From an uncultured Treponema sp. (lineage in GTDB: Bacteria > Spirochaetota > Spirochaetia > Treponematales > Treponemataceae), in the NCBI GenBank assembly GCA_937915735.1, contig CALGGS010000217.1, positions 1 to 18,251 on the forward strand: a stretch of DNA of 18,251 bases, in the 5' to 3' direction. Under the pieces are notes generated by a model. The model saw only the letters and a program-made list of their open reading frames with translations. It was not told where the DNA came from and did no database searches. Below, one piece after another: positions 7,213-14,221 of this stretch. The position numbers were made by a program, and so were the translations under genes. Numbering within the stretch: position 1 is the first letter of the stretch; the number at the start of each line of letters is the position of its first letter.

Positions 7213-8790
7213 ATGTCAGATGCAAATGAACCATTGCCGCCAAAAACTCATACTTACCCGCAGGGCTGCTTTTTTAAATCTCTCGAAGACATAAAAGACA
7301 AAAAAATTGTTGTAATGGGCCTGGGCTTAAACGGCGGAGGTGAGGCTTCGGTCAGATTTTTCTTGAATCACGGAGCCTTTGTTCTTGCAACTGACATGAA
7401 AACCGAAGACGACTTACGAACTACTGTCGATTCGCTGAACAATGACATAAAGCTCGACAAAAGCCGTCTTTCCTACCGTCTTGGCGAGCATCGCATTGAA
7501 GATTTTGAAAACGCTGACTGTGTAATCAAAAATCCCGGCGTAAAATACGACGGAAACAAATATCTTGCTGTGGCAAAGGCAATCGAAACTGACATTTCGC
7601 TGTTCCTGGCTTTTTCTAAAGCTCCGGTTATCGCTGTCACTGGTTCAAAAGGAAAATCTTCGACTGTAAGTGCAATTTATTATGGTTTAAAGCAATCTGG
7701 CTTCAACGCTTTTTTGGGCGGAAACATTACGGTTTCGCCGCTTACTTTTTTGGACCAGACAGACGAAACAACGCCTGTCGTCCTGGAACTTTCAAGCTGG
7801 CAGCTTGCGGATTTACGGGGCAGAAAGCTTTTAAAGCCGAAGGTCTCGATTATCACGAAAATCATCCCAGATCATCAGAATTTTTATCATTCAATGCTCG
7901 CCTATGTGAATGACAAAAAGCTCATTTATGCCGACCAGACAAAAAAAGATTTTGCAATTTTTGATTTTGACTCAGACCCTGCGGCTGACGGCGGTACTTT
8001 AATCGATAACTGGGGAAATATTTTTGCAAAAGAATGTAAGGCTACGATTCTCCGCTATAGCAAAAAAGCTCTTCCAGAAGGAATTCTCGGTGTCTGGCAG
8101 GAAAAAAACGGAAGGGGCGTTGCCCGGCTTTCAAGAAAAATTTTGGACACGCTTCCACAAGACTATGAAAAGACGACAGAGACAGTTTTAAAAGATTTAA
8201 TCGTCCCTGGAAAGCATATGAGGGCGAATGTTTTAAACGCAGCCCTTGTTTTGCGTATTATGGGCGTTTCTCCGGAGCGAATCATCGAGGTTCTCGGTCG
8301 CTGGAACGGAATCGAGCATCGCCTTGAATTCTTCCACGAGTGCAAAATCGGAAAAACTGCCTTTAGATTCTACAACGACTCGGCAGCCACGGTTCCGGAA
8401 GCAAGTGCAGAAGCGACACAGGCATTTGGCCGTCCAGTGATTTTCCTGACAGGCGGCACGGACAAGGGCTTGGATTTGTCCCCAATAGCAAATGGAATTT
8501 GTGACAACGGAAAAAATATCGTTCCAAAAGCCGTTTATTTGCTTAGTGGAAGCGCAAGTGACAAAATGATGGGTGATTTTGAAGCTAAAAAAATCGCTTA
8601 CAAGGGGCCGTTTGCTTCGCTTGAGGAAATGCTCGCCGCTCTTAAGTCGGATTTAGAAAGCCAGTGTGACGACTTCAAAAATCCGCAGATTGTCGTGTTC
8701 TCGCCCGGTTCTACGAGTTTCGGAATGTTTAAAAACGAATTCGACCGTGGAAATCAGTTTAAGGCGGGCGTAAAGAAGATTTTCGGGTGA
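7213..8790 (+). CDS. murD: UDP-N-acetylmuramoylalanine--D-glutamate ligase
   Basis: A 525-residue Mur ligase that adds D-Glu to UDP-MurNAc-L-Ala in the cytoplasm during peptidoglycan synthesis, using ATP. Landmarks: an N-terminal Rossmann-like region with VVMGLGLNGGGEASVRFFL; the P-loop GSKGKSS at about 144-150; the EHRLEFF motif near 368; NDSAATVPEAS; and GGTDKGLDL near 414, which separates MurD from MurC/E/F. It is longer than most MurD proteins (about 440-460 residues), through N-terminal and internal extra length. It is probably co-transcribed with the upstream symporter: an AGGA lies about 7 nt before the ATG and overlaps the end of the symporter gene. It converges on the thiamine pyrophosphokinase gene, with only a weak 4-bp stem (CCCT/AGGG) in the gap. 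Confidence 0.93.
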   Translation: MSDANEPLPPKTHTYPQGCFFKSLEDIKDKKIVVMGLGLNGGGEASVRFFLNHGAFVLATDMKTEDDLRTTVDSLNNDIKLDKSRLSYRLGEHRIEDFENADCVIKNPGVKYDGNKYLAVAKAIETDISLFLAFSKAPVIAVTGSKGKSSTVSAIYYGLKQSGFNAFLGGNITVSPLTFLDQTDETTPVVLELSSWQLADLRGRKLLKPKVSIITKIIPDHQNFYHSMLAYVNDKKLIYADQTKKDFAIFDFDSDPAADGGTLIDNWGNIFAKECKATILRYSKKALPEGILGVWQEKNGRGVARLSRKILDTLPQDYEKTTETVLKDLIVPGKHMRANVLNAALVLRIMGVSPERIIEVLGRWNGIEHRLEFFHECKIGKTAFRFYNDSAATVPEASAEATQAFGRPVIFLTGGTDKGLDLSPIANGICDNGKNIVPKAVYLLSGSASDKMMGDFEAKKIAYKGPFASLEEMLAALKSDLESQCDDFKNPQIVVFSPGSTSFGMFKNEFDRGNQFKAGVKKIFG

Positions 8791-8824
8791 AGCCCTAGAA
8801 TGAAGGGTAAAGCCAGTCCGCATA

Positions 8825-9451
8825 TCATAATTTATGACATTTAACCAAAAGAAGAAGGCCGTTTCGAACCGAAACCAAAGCTTTTTTACCTGGAAGAATT
8901 TCGTTGCTGACTCCGAGCTGGTTATTTTCAGGTGTGAGTACGGCGTTTTCAAGCGGAAATTTTGCATTTTTGACCGTGACTCCGCTTGCACTTCCAGAAA
9001 TTGTTAAGAGAGAGAAATATTGAAAGCTGTCAGGAATTTCCACTTCTTTTTTTCCGACAAGCTGAATTTCTGAAAAATCATCTAGCATTATTGCCGAAAG
9101 ATTTTTTTCGTGACATCTGAGCAAAAGTGAAAGGTTTCCGAGAGTGTGGTCAAGGCGATTTCCAGTCATTCCAAGAAAAATAAAGTGTGAAAATCCGCGG
9201 GAAATTGCTGTTTTTAAGGCAAAAACCGAGTCCGTGTCATCTTTTTCGCGGGGAAGAACAATCGTTTCGACGAATGAATTGGGTTTTTTATGGGAGTCAA
9301 AGTCACCGACAATCAGCTTTGGCTTTAGGCGCAGCTTTTTTAAGTGATTAAGACCTGCATCACAGGCTATGACAAAATCATCTTTGTGAAGATAAGTGCG
9401 TATTTTTTTGTAATTTTTGATTGGCGCGGCACCGATTATTACGCAAGTCAT
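8825..9451 (-). CDS. Thiamine pyrophosphokinase
   Basis: A 208-residue cytoplasmic enzyme of the thiamine pyrophosphokinase family, transferring pyrophosphate from ATP to thiamine. Catalytic-domain motifs are clear: IACDAGLNHL (28-37), VGDFDS (48-53), REKDDTD (68-74) and MTGNRLDHTLGN (95-106), all rich in the metal- and ATP-binding Asp residues. The C-terminal thiamine-binding beta domain carries NQLGVSNEI. Length is normal. It lies 28 nt downstream of the lapA-like gene on the same strand and has no Shine-Dalgarno or clear own promoter, so it is probably the second gene of that operon. Confidence 0.92.
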   Translation of the reverse strand: MTCVIIGAAPIKNYKKIRTYLHKDDFVIACDAGLNHLKKLRLKPKLIVGDFDSHKKPNSFVETIVLPREKDDTDSVFALKTAISRGFSHFIFLGMTGNRLDHTLGNLSLLLRCHEKNLSAIMLDDFSEIQLVGKKEVEIPDSFQYFSLLTISGSASGVTVKNAKFPLENAVLTPENNQLGVSNEILPGKKALVSVRNGLLLLVKCHKL

Positions 9452-9479
9452 TTTTGCTGTTTTTAGTTATTGGCCAGAT

Positions 9480-9917
9480 TTATTTAGTGTCTGGACTTTC
9501 TTCTGTTTTGGGAGATTCTTCTTCTGATTTTTTTGTTTCTTTTTTACCGAAGGCGAAAATTCCTTTTTTCTTGTCTTTTTCTTTATTTTCGGCTTTGTCT
9601 TTTACTTCGCGCTTGATTTTAAAATCGAAGAGTGTTTTTGATTCTGTATCTTTAGATTTTTCAGAATCTTTTGAATTTTGAGATTTAGCAGATTGTGGAG
9701 CTTGGACAAGCTTTTTGGCGGATTTTTTCTTTCCGAATGTGAACGGAATCATTAGAACGGCACCGATTGCAAACGAAATGATTACTGTCATAAAAACCGG
9801 AACATCCTTTAGCGTATACAAAACAAAGGTGATGTCGCATTTGTTGTCAAGATTGACTCCGGCGAATATTGTTACGAGAATCAGAAGAATTATTGTTCCA
9901 ATCAGTTTTAATGGCAT
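9480..9917 (-). CDS. LapA-domain (DUF1049-like) membrane protein with charged tail
   Basis: A 145-residue protein. Two membrane helices (about 5-24 and 40-62), separated by NLDNKCDITFVLYTLKDVPVF, match the LapA/DUF1049 pattern. LapA-type proteins in other bacteria act in envelope and lipopolysaccharide assembly; that role here is only inferred. The C-terminal half is a long, highly charged, low-complexity Lys/Glu/Ser tail (about 65-145), probably cytoplasmic and disordered, with two FxFxxK-type segments (LFDFKIKRE, IFAFGKKE). The ATG at 9917 has a good GGGAG Shine-Dalgarno. The gene begins the lapA-TPK operon under the promoter at 9941-9969. Confidence 0.75.
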   Translation of the reverse strand: MPLKLIGTIILLILVTIFAGVNLDNKCDITFVLYTLKDVPVFMTVIISFAIGAVLMIPFTFGKKKSAKKLVQAPQSAKSQNSKDSEKSKDTESKTLFDFKIKREVKDKAENKEKDKKKGIFAFGKKETKKSEEESPKTEESPDTK

Positions 9918-9940
9918 TTTTCGCTCCCTTTATTGAGTAC

Positions 9941-9969
9941 ATTTTACTTCTTCTTTTGGCCGTGTTCAA
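9941..9969 (-). promoter_or_regulatory. Promoter of the lapA-thiamine pyrophosphokinase operon
   Basis: On the minus strand, TTGAAC (9969-9964), a 17-nt spacer and TAAAAT (9946-9941), with GGGAG and the ATG downstream. Just upstream (9976-10008) are four A-tracts with centres about 9-10 nt apart, which could act as a curved UP-type element. Confidence 0.65.
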
Positions 9970-10079
9970 GATGATAAAAAATCTAAAAAAATTAAAAAAA
10001 TCTAAAAATAAGGCAGAAAACTCTTGATTAGACAAAACTGACATCATTTTGAATTTACTGACTTCTTTTAAAAAATGGA

Positions 10080-10108
10080 TTGACTAAAATGCGTTCTGAA
10101 TTTATTAT
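10080..10108 (+). promoter_or_regulatory. Main candidate promoter of nrdD
   Basis: TTGACT at 10080-10085, a 17-nt spacer and TATTAT at 10103-10108 (each 5 of 6 to consensus); the start would be near 10115. A second candidate lies downstream: TTGTTT at 10143-10148, 16 nt, TATAAA at 10165-10170. The leader is long and very AT-rich and ends in AGGAGGGG before the nrdD ATG. The rest of the 335-nt gap to lapA holds A-tracts and no gene. Confidence 0.6.
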
Positions 10109-10127
10109 TTGTAAAAAGTTTAAAAAA

Positions 10128-10143
10128 ACGCTATAGGTAGTGT
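10128..10143. promoter_or_regulatory. NrdR-box-like palindrome upstream of nrdD
   Basis: ACGCTATAGGTAGTGT matches 13 of 16 positions of ACACTATATATAGTGT, a form of the known NrdR consensus acaCwAtATaTwGtgt. It sits just after the predicted start of the main promoter and touches the -35 of the second one, where a repressor would act. NrdR boxes usually occur in pairs; a second clear box was not found, only a half-site ACACTA at 10171-10176. Confidence 0.55.
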
Positions 10144-10252
10144 TGTTTTGGTCGATAATAAGTCTATAAAACACTACGACTTTTTTTGATTTGTCAAGTA
10201 TTTTTTTCAAAAAAAAGAAAAATATATCAAAAATGTCAGGAGGGGAAACGGC

Positions 10253-12430
10253 ATGAAAATTATTAAACGCAACGGTGAAGAGGTCGTCTTCAATCTCAAC
10301 AAGATTATCACGGCTATTTCAAAAGCGAACAATGAGGTTCCGCCGTCGGATCAGCTAAGCCACACGACAATCGAGAGCATTGCTCATAAAATCGAACAGC
10401 AGTGTGAAGCCGAAAATCACGAGATGAATGTAGAAGCCATTCAGGATTTGGTCGAAAAGGCCATTATGAAGGCAGGTGCGTTCGACATCGCAAAAAAATA
10501 CATTACATACCGCTATCAGCATGCTCTCCGCCGCCAGTCAAATTCAACTGACGCGCAAATCATGTCGCTTCTCGAATGTAACAACGAAGATGTAAAGCAG
10601 GAAAATTCAAACAAAAACCCGACTGTCGTTTCAGTTCAGCGGGACTATATGGCGGGCGAAGTTTCAAAGGACATCACAAAACGATTCTTGCTCGACGAGG
10701 ACATAGTAAAGGCTCACGATGAAGGTCTCATTCATTTCCACGATGCGGACTATTTTGCCCAGCACATGCACAACTGTGATCTCGTAAATCTCGAAGATAT
10801 GCTTCAGAATGGAACCGTTATTTCCGGGACAAAAATAGACACTCCACATTCTTTCTCAACGGCATGTAACATCGCCACACAGATTATCGCGCAGGTTGCT
10901 TCCTGCCAGTATGGTGGCCAGTCAATTTCCCTCGCACACCTCGCTCCTTTTGTAAATGTGAGCCGGCAGAAAATTCAGCGGGAAACGGCAAAAATCGAAG
11001 AGCAGACAGGCGTCAAATTCAGCGATGACCAGTTCAACAAAATCGTAGAGATGCGCGTCCGTGACGAAATTACTCGTGGCGTTCAGACGATTCAGTATCA
11101 GGTTGTAACGCTTATGACTACAAACGGTCAGTCTCCTTTCATTACGGTCTTTATGTATTTAAACGAAGCCAAGAATGAGCAGGAAAAAGCTGACCTCGCA
11201 ATGATTATCGAAGAAATGCTCAAACAGCGATACCAGGGCGTTAAGAACGAAAAAGGCTTCTGGGTAACTCCGGCATTTCCAAAACTTATCTATGTTTTGG
11301 AGCCAGATAACATCGAGCCGGGTTCAAAATATTACGCTCTTACGGAGCTTGCCGCAAAATGTACGGCCCGACGACTTGTTCCCGATTACATTTCTGAAAA
11401 GAAAATGCTTGAGCTTAAGGTTGACGACAACGGAAACGGAAACTGCTATCCTTGCATGGGTTGTCGCTCTTTCCTTACTCCTTACCTCGACTCAAACGGA
11501 AAGCCAAAATACTACGGCAGATTCAATCAGGGTGTTGTTACAATCAACCTTGTTGATGTCGCTTGTTCTTCTGGCGGTGACTACAAATCCTTCTGGGAGA
11601 TTTTTGACGAAAGACTTGAGCTTTGCCACAAGGCTCTCTTGCGACGACACCAGCGGCTTTTGGGTACTCCAAGCGATGTCGCTCCAATTCTCTGGCAGAA
11701 CGGTGCTCTTGCCCGGCTGGAAAAAGGCGAAAAAATCGACAAGCTTCTTTTTGGCGGATATTCAACGATTTCGCTCGGATACGCCGGTCTTTGCGAGTGT
11801 GTCCGCTATATGACAGGAAAACCTCACACAGACCCGGAGGCAACTCCTTTTGCAATCGAGATTATGAAACACTTGAACGCAAAATGTGCTGAATGGAAGG
11901 CTGCTTCAAACATCGCTTTCTCACTGTACGGAACGCCTCTTGAGTCAACGACATACAAATTCGCAAAATGTCTTAAAAAGCGATTCGGTGAGATTCCGGG
12001 TGTTACCGACAAAAACTACATCACCAACAGCTATCATGTTCATGTTACAGAGCAGATGGACGCTTTCTCAAAACTTTCATTTGAAAGCCAGTTCCAGGAA
12101 TTAAGCCCGGGCGGTGCCGTAAGTTATGTTGAAGTTCCAAATATGGAAAACAATATTCCGGCCGTAATGACTCTCTTAAAGCACATTTACGAGAACATTA
12201 TGTATGCTGAGCTTAACACAAAATCTGACTGCTGCCAGAAATGCGGTTACACAGGCGAAATTCAAATCGTAACCGACAGCGACAACAAGCTTATCTGGCA
12301 ATGTCCGAACTGTGGAAACAAAGATCAGGCAACAATGAATGTCGCCCGCCGCACCTGCGGTTACATCGGCACTCAGTATTGGAATCAGGGACGCACTCAG
12401 GAAATAAAAGAGAGAGTGCTGCACTTGTAA
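10253..12430 (+). CDS. nrdD: Anaerobic (class III) ribonucleoside-triphosphate reductase
   Basis: A 725-residue oxygen-sensitive enzyme that reduces ribonucleoside triphosphates to deoxy forms. An N-terminal ATP-cone (about 1-95, starting MKIIKRNGEEVVFNLNKI) gives allosteric control. The body carries FHDADYFAQHMHNCDLVN (Cys175) and CMGCRSFLTPY (Cys404), the positions expected for active-site cysteines of the family. The C-terminus has the zinc site CCQKCG...CPNCG and the glycyl-radical loop RRTCGYIG with the radical glycine at about 703. AGGAGGGG gives a strong Shine-Dalgarno. It needs the radical-SAM activase NrdG, whose gene usually follows; here it does not, as a terminator and an opposite-strand gene come next. 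Probable NrdR control is noted upstream. Confidence 0.96.
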   Translation: MKIIKRNGEEVVFNLNKIITAISKANNEVPPSDQLSHTTIESIAHKIEQQCEAENHEMNVEAIQDLVEKAIMKAGAFDIAKKYITYRYQHALRRQSNSTDAQIMSLLECNNEDVKQENSNKNPTVVSVQRDYMAGEVSKDITKRFLLDEDIVKAHDEGLIHFHDADYFAQHMHNCDLVNLEDMLQNGTVISGTKIDTPHSFSTACNIATQIIAQVASCQYGGQSISLAHLAPFVNVSRQKIQRETAKIEEQTGVKFSDDQFNKIVEMRVRDEITRGVQTIQYQVVTLMTTNGQSPFITVFMYLNEAKNEQEKADLAMIIEEMLKQRYQGVKNEKGFWVTPAFPKLIYVLEPDNIEPGSKYYALTELAAKCTARRLVPDYISEKKMLELKVDDNGNGNCYPCMGCRSFLTPYLDSNGKPKYYGRFNQGVVTINLVDVACSSGGDYKSFWEIFDERLELCHKALLRRHQRLLGTPSDVAPILWQNGALARLEKGEKIDKLLFGGYSTISLGYAGLCECVRYMTGKPHTDPEATPFAIEIMKHLNAKCAEWKAASNIAFSLYGTPLESTTYKFAKCLKKRFGEIPGVTDKNYITNSYHVHVTEQMDAFSKLSFESQFQELSPGGAVSYVEVPNMENNIPAVMTLLKHIYENIMYAELNTKSDCCQKCGYTGEIQIVTDSDNKLIWQCPNCGNKDQATMNVARRTCGYIGTQYWNQGRTQEIKERVLHL

Positions 12431-12437
12431 TGACAGA

Positions 12438-12477
12438 GGGGCTGTCCCAAAAATATCGGGCAGCCCCCATTTTTTTA
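12438..12477 (+). terminator. Intrinsic terminator after nrdD
   Basis: GGGGCTG-T-CCC and GGGCAGCCCC form a 10-bp GC-rich stem with one bulged T and a 9-nt loop, followed by CA and seven T residues. The reverse strand lacks a T-tract, so it works in the nrdD direction only. Confidence 0.88.
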
Positions 12478-13161
12478 CAATTTTTTCAAAATCTGTTTGT
12501 GCTCCTTGCTCACTCTAAAACTTTCACAAGCTTTTTGAATTGTTTTTTTCCGTACCCAATCCCCCAGCAGCATTTTGTCGCTAACAATCGGTAGCGTTTC
12601 TTCCCATTGTTTAGCCAATGCTGTGGCAAAAAACCAGGCAATCATCATATTGATGTAGTATCGGTCTGATTTTATTTTGGCTATCATTTGTAAGTATTCA
12701 GGCTTGAAATTTTCGTCAAGATAAAAACACATAAACATACGAATACCAAAACGAATTGTATATTCATTTTTTTCACTAGGGATTAGATTAATCCAATTAC
12801 TAACAATCGGTAGAAGCTTTTCACAATTTTTTTTTAATACTTTCGGCGTACACTGGTCGCATGTTGCCCAATTATTAACGAACGGTAGGAAGCACTTTAA
12901 TTCGTTTACACATTCATCAAAATCTTTAATTTGTTCAATTAAGAACCCGTGAATTTGATTTTCCTCAAAATATTCATGAGGAACTTCCTTAAAAAAATCA
13001 TAGAAATTTCCGAGCCTAAACCATTCCTTTGCAATTGAGCGCAAAACAGGAGTGCGCACGCCGATTACTCTCTTTTCTTTTACCGTAGGAATCAAAGCAC
13101 CCTGAAAATCCTTGTATTTTAAATCTGCAAACAAAAAAAGCTTTTGTTGAAGTTCAGTCAT
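12475..13161 (-). CDS. AlkD-like DNA alkylation repair protein
   Basis: A 228-residue protein of the DNA alkylation repair (AlkD/AlkC, HEAT-like repeat) family, whose members excise alkylated bases. The alpha-helical pattern and conserved positions fit: RVIGVRTPVLRSIAKEW near the N-terminus, FVNNWATCDQ (Trp98, Asp102), YTIRFGIRMFM (Arg137/Arg141), and YYINMMIAWFFATALAK (Trp176), which correspond by position to the Trp/Asp/Arg residues used by AlkD; this alignment is by eye. The ATG at 13161 is chosen over an ORF extending 42 codons upstream, because that extension (Cys-rich, MHTDTCGCFY) reads through a terminator hairpin and repeat DNA. No Shine-Dalgarno; an extended -10 lies 6 nt before the ATG. 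Confidence 0.85.
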   Translation of the reverse strand: MTELQQKLFLFADLKYKDFQGALIPTVKEKRVIGVRTPVLRSIAKEWFRLGNFYDFFKEVPHEYFEENQIHGFLIEQIKDFDECVNELKCFLPFVNNWATCDQCTPKVLKKNCEKLLPIVSNWINLIPSEKNEYTIRFGIRMFMCFYLDENFKPEYLQMIAKIKSDRYYINMMIAWFFATALAKQWEETLPIVSDKMLLGDWVRKKTIQKACESFRVSKEHKQILKKL

Positions 13162-13167
13162 AAAATA

Positions 13168-13176
13168 ATTATAGCA
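13168..13176 (-). promoter_or_regulatory. Extended -10 of the AlkD-like gene
   Basis: TGCTATAAT on the minus strand is a perfect extended -10. Only 6 nt separate it from the ATG at 13161, so transcription would begin at or beside the start codon. No good -35 is seen, which an extended -10 can tolerate. Confidence 0.6.
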
Positions 13177-13189
13177 CAATAATTTAAAC

Positions 13190-13223
13190 AAAAAAAAGCC
13201 AGCCTCCCACAAAAGGAACTGGC
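13190..13223 (-). terminator. Intrinsic terminator at the end of the repeat element
   Basis: On the minus strand, GCCAG (13223-13219) pairs with CTGGC (13202-13198), extended by an inner TCC/GGA pairing after a small internal loop, and is followed by eight T residues (13197-13190). It would stop transcripts from the nuclease-like gene and repeat before they reach the AlkD-like gene. Confidence 0.75.
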
Positions 13224-13484
13224 GTAAAACACAAGCAACACACAGACACACTTCCGTATAAAAACATCCGCATGTATCTGTGTGCATCTGCGTCTAATTA
13301 CTGATCATTAAATTCACTTACGAGAGCTGAGACCGTAGCCCGGAACAAAGACGACATTCTTTTACTTGGGCGTTCCCCTTCGGTCGCTTTGCTCCCTTCG
13401 GGTCAGGCTTTTCGGGGTTCCGCTATCGCTTCATTGCTTCGCAACGAGCCTGCGGCTCGCCCCTACAATCCTTAACGCTTGGGC
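13224..13484. repeat. Composite GC-rich dispersed-type intergenic element
   Basis: This stretch has no convincing gene. Between 13366 and 13484 it is far more GC-rich than its surroundings, with the perfect hairpin CGAGCC-TGC-GGCTCG (13445-13459) and short terminal inverted repeats GCGTT/AACGC. It resembles multicopy intergenic repeats I recall from treponeme-type genomes (inference). Next, 13298-13357 encodes on the minus strand a 19-residue reading frame, MSSLFRATVSALVSEFNDQ, open upstream to 13406 or so; such peptides recur with this repeat, so I do not call a gene. Then 13225-13295 is a TCTGTG/GCATCTG-rich tract. The element runs into the terminator at 13190. Its left edge supplies the last codons and stop of the nuclease-like gene. 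Confidence 0.6.
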
Positions 13485-14047
13485 TTCACTTCATATAAAA
13501 CAATTTCTTCACCAGTCAAAATATAAATCTTTTTCTTTTTCAAGAGAGACATCGTAATCTGATTTTCAGCATAATCTACCCTGTTGTCAGGAAAGAATGA
13601 GCGGCAGAAACATTCAGATTCATTTCTGTACGCTAAAAATAGAAAAAGATTCTCGTACTCCTCTTTGTTTTTCAGCAAGAAATCTGCCTTAATTTTAGAG
13701 AATGGGCGTTCATTTTCGTTATATTTGAAAACCGTCTTGTTACTGTCGATTATTGATTCCAAATTCGCAAGGTGATTTACCCGTTCTTGAATTCTTGCAT
13801 AAAAATCTGACTTTACTATTTTTTCGGAGAAATCAAAATCTGCAAGCAGTTTGTCAAAAATCTTTGCCCTGTCATTTTTTAAGTCTCGAATATCCGTGAG
13901 ATAATGTAATCCTGCCAGATGATAGAAATCGTTCTTTGAAAAAGTCAATTCAAACAAAATCGTATTACCCTTTTTACCGAGCATGATTTCATATTTTATT
14001 CCGAGAAGCTTGTTAAAATTTTGAGCTGCTTGATACAAAGAATTCAT
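13472..14047 (-). CDS. Putative PBECR4-like nuclease-domain protein (candidate RNA-guarded toxin)
   Basis: A 191-residue soluble protein. By eye it resembles the PBECR4 family (phage Barnase-EndoU-ColicinE5/D-RelE-like nucleases): an early strand pair (YEIMLGKKGNTILFELTFS), the core FYHLAGLHYLTDI with two histidines (possible catalytic or binding residues), KSDFYARIQERVNHLANLESI, a beta strand KTVFKYN, KIKADFLL, and NLFLFL...CRSFFP. An RNase-like role is inferred, not shown. The ATG at 14047 is chosen over 14095 because the latter lies inside an RNA stem and its reading would cross an intrinsic terminator. No Shine-Dalgarno is seen. A structured RNA ending in that terminator lies immediately upstream. 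The last codons (KPKR, stop) come from a dispersed repeat, so the native C-terminus may have been replaced. Confidence 0.65.
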   Translation of the reverse strand: MNSLYQAAQNFNKLLGIKYEIMLGKKGNTILFELTFSKNDFYHLAGLHYLTDIRDLKNDRAKIFDKLLADFDFSEKIVKSDFYARIQERVNHLANLESIIDSNKTVFKYNENERPFSKIKADFLLKNKEEYENLFLFLAYRNESECFCRSFFPDNRVDYAENQITMSLLKKKKIYILTGEEIVLYEVKPKR

Positions 14048-14053
14048 TTTTGC

Positions 14054-14080
14054 AAAAAAAATCCTGCCCGATTGAGCAGG
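14054..14080 (-). terminator. Intrinsic terminator between the RNA and the nuclease-like ORF
   Basis: On the minus strand, CCTGCTC and CGGGCAGG form a stem of about 7 bp (one G-U) around AATC, followed by AT and a run of T residues (14061-14054). The ORF begins 7 nt after the T-tract, so its expression should depend on read-through. Confidence 0.8.
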
Positions 14081-14215
14081 ATAAAAGACAGACATTTTCT
14101 TTCGGTTTCCCTAGCCAACTGGCGGTAAATGTCGAACCCTTATGGAACTGATAAGGCACTGCTTGTTGGCACAACACCTTACTTCAACGCTCACGCAAGC
14201 AAACCTGTTGCTTAC
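14054..14215 (-). ncRNA. Candidate structured RNA upstream of the nuclease-like gene
   Basis: About 160 nt with a promoter before it, a terminator at its end and no credible ORF. Pairings in 5'-3' order on the minus strand: CGTAAGCAA with TTGCTTGCG (14216-14208 / 14202-14194, one G-U); TGTTG with CAACA (14176-14172 / 14168-14164); CCTTAT with ATAAGG (14156-14151 / 14143-14138), an alternative partner of CCTTA being TAAGG at 14182-14177 or so; and GACATTT with AAATGTC (14133-14127 / 14097-14091), enclosing a GGGAAACC tetraloop-like segment. Three degenerate motifs GTTNNN(N)TARGG occur 40 and 29 nt apart. It matches no signature I know for 6S, SRP, tmRNA, RNase P or common riboswitches. Confidence 0.5.
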
Positions 14216-14221
14216 GCTTAT

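Noticed and set aside
10150..10176. Second NrdR box
   Set aside because: The best alignments reach only about half of the consensus positions; only the half-site ACACTA is convincing.
11292..11813. 173-codon plus-strand ORF inside nrdD
   Set aside because: Lies wholly within the conserved nrdD coding region in another frame.
13162..13287. 42-codon upstream extension of the AlkD-like protein
   Set aside because: It covers a terminator hairpin, the repeat's TCTGTG tract and the extended -10; the residues are Cys-rich and unlike the family.
13190..13484. CRISPR array or tracrRNA-like sequence in the repeat and RNA region
   Set aside because: No evenly spaced direct repeats with unique spacers and no cas gene in the window.
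13366..13557. 63-codon plus-strand ORF (starts MGVPLRSLCSLRVRLFGVPL)
   Set aside because: Comes from translating the GC-rich dispersed repeat and then the reverse of the nuclease-like gene.
14048..14095. N-terminal extension of the nuclease-like protein from the ATG at 14095
   Set aside because: The ATG is inside an RNA stem and the frame crosses an intrinsic terminator.
14127..14140. GGTTCGAC resembling a tRNA T-loop in the candidate RNA
   Set aside because: Flanks do not form a T-stem, and no acceptor or anticodon arm could be placed.
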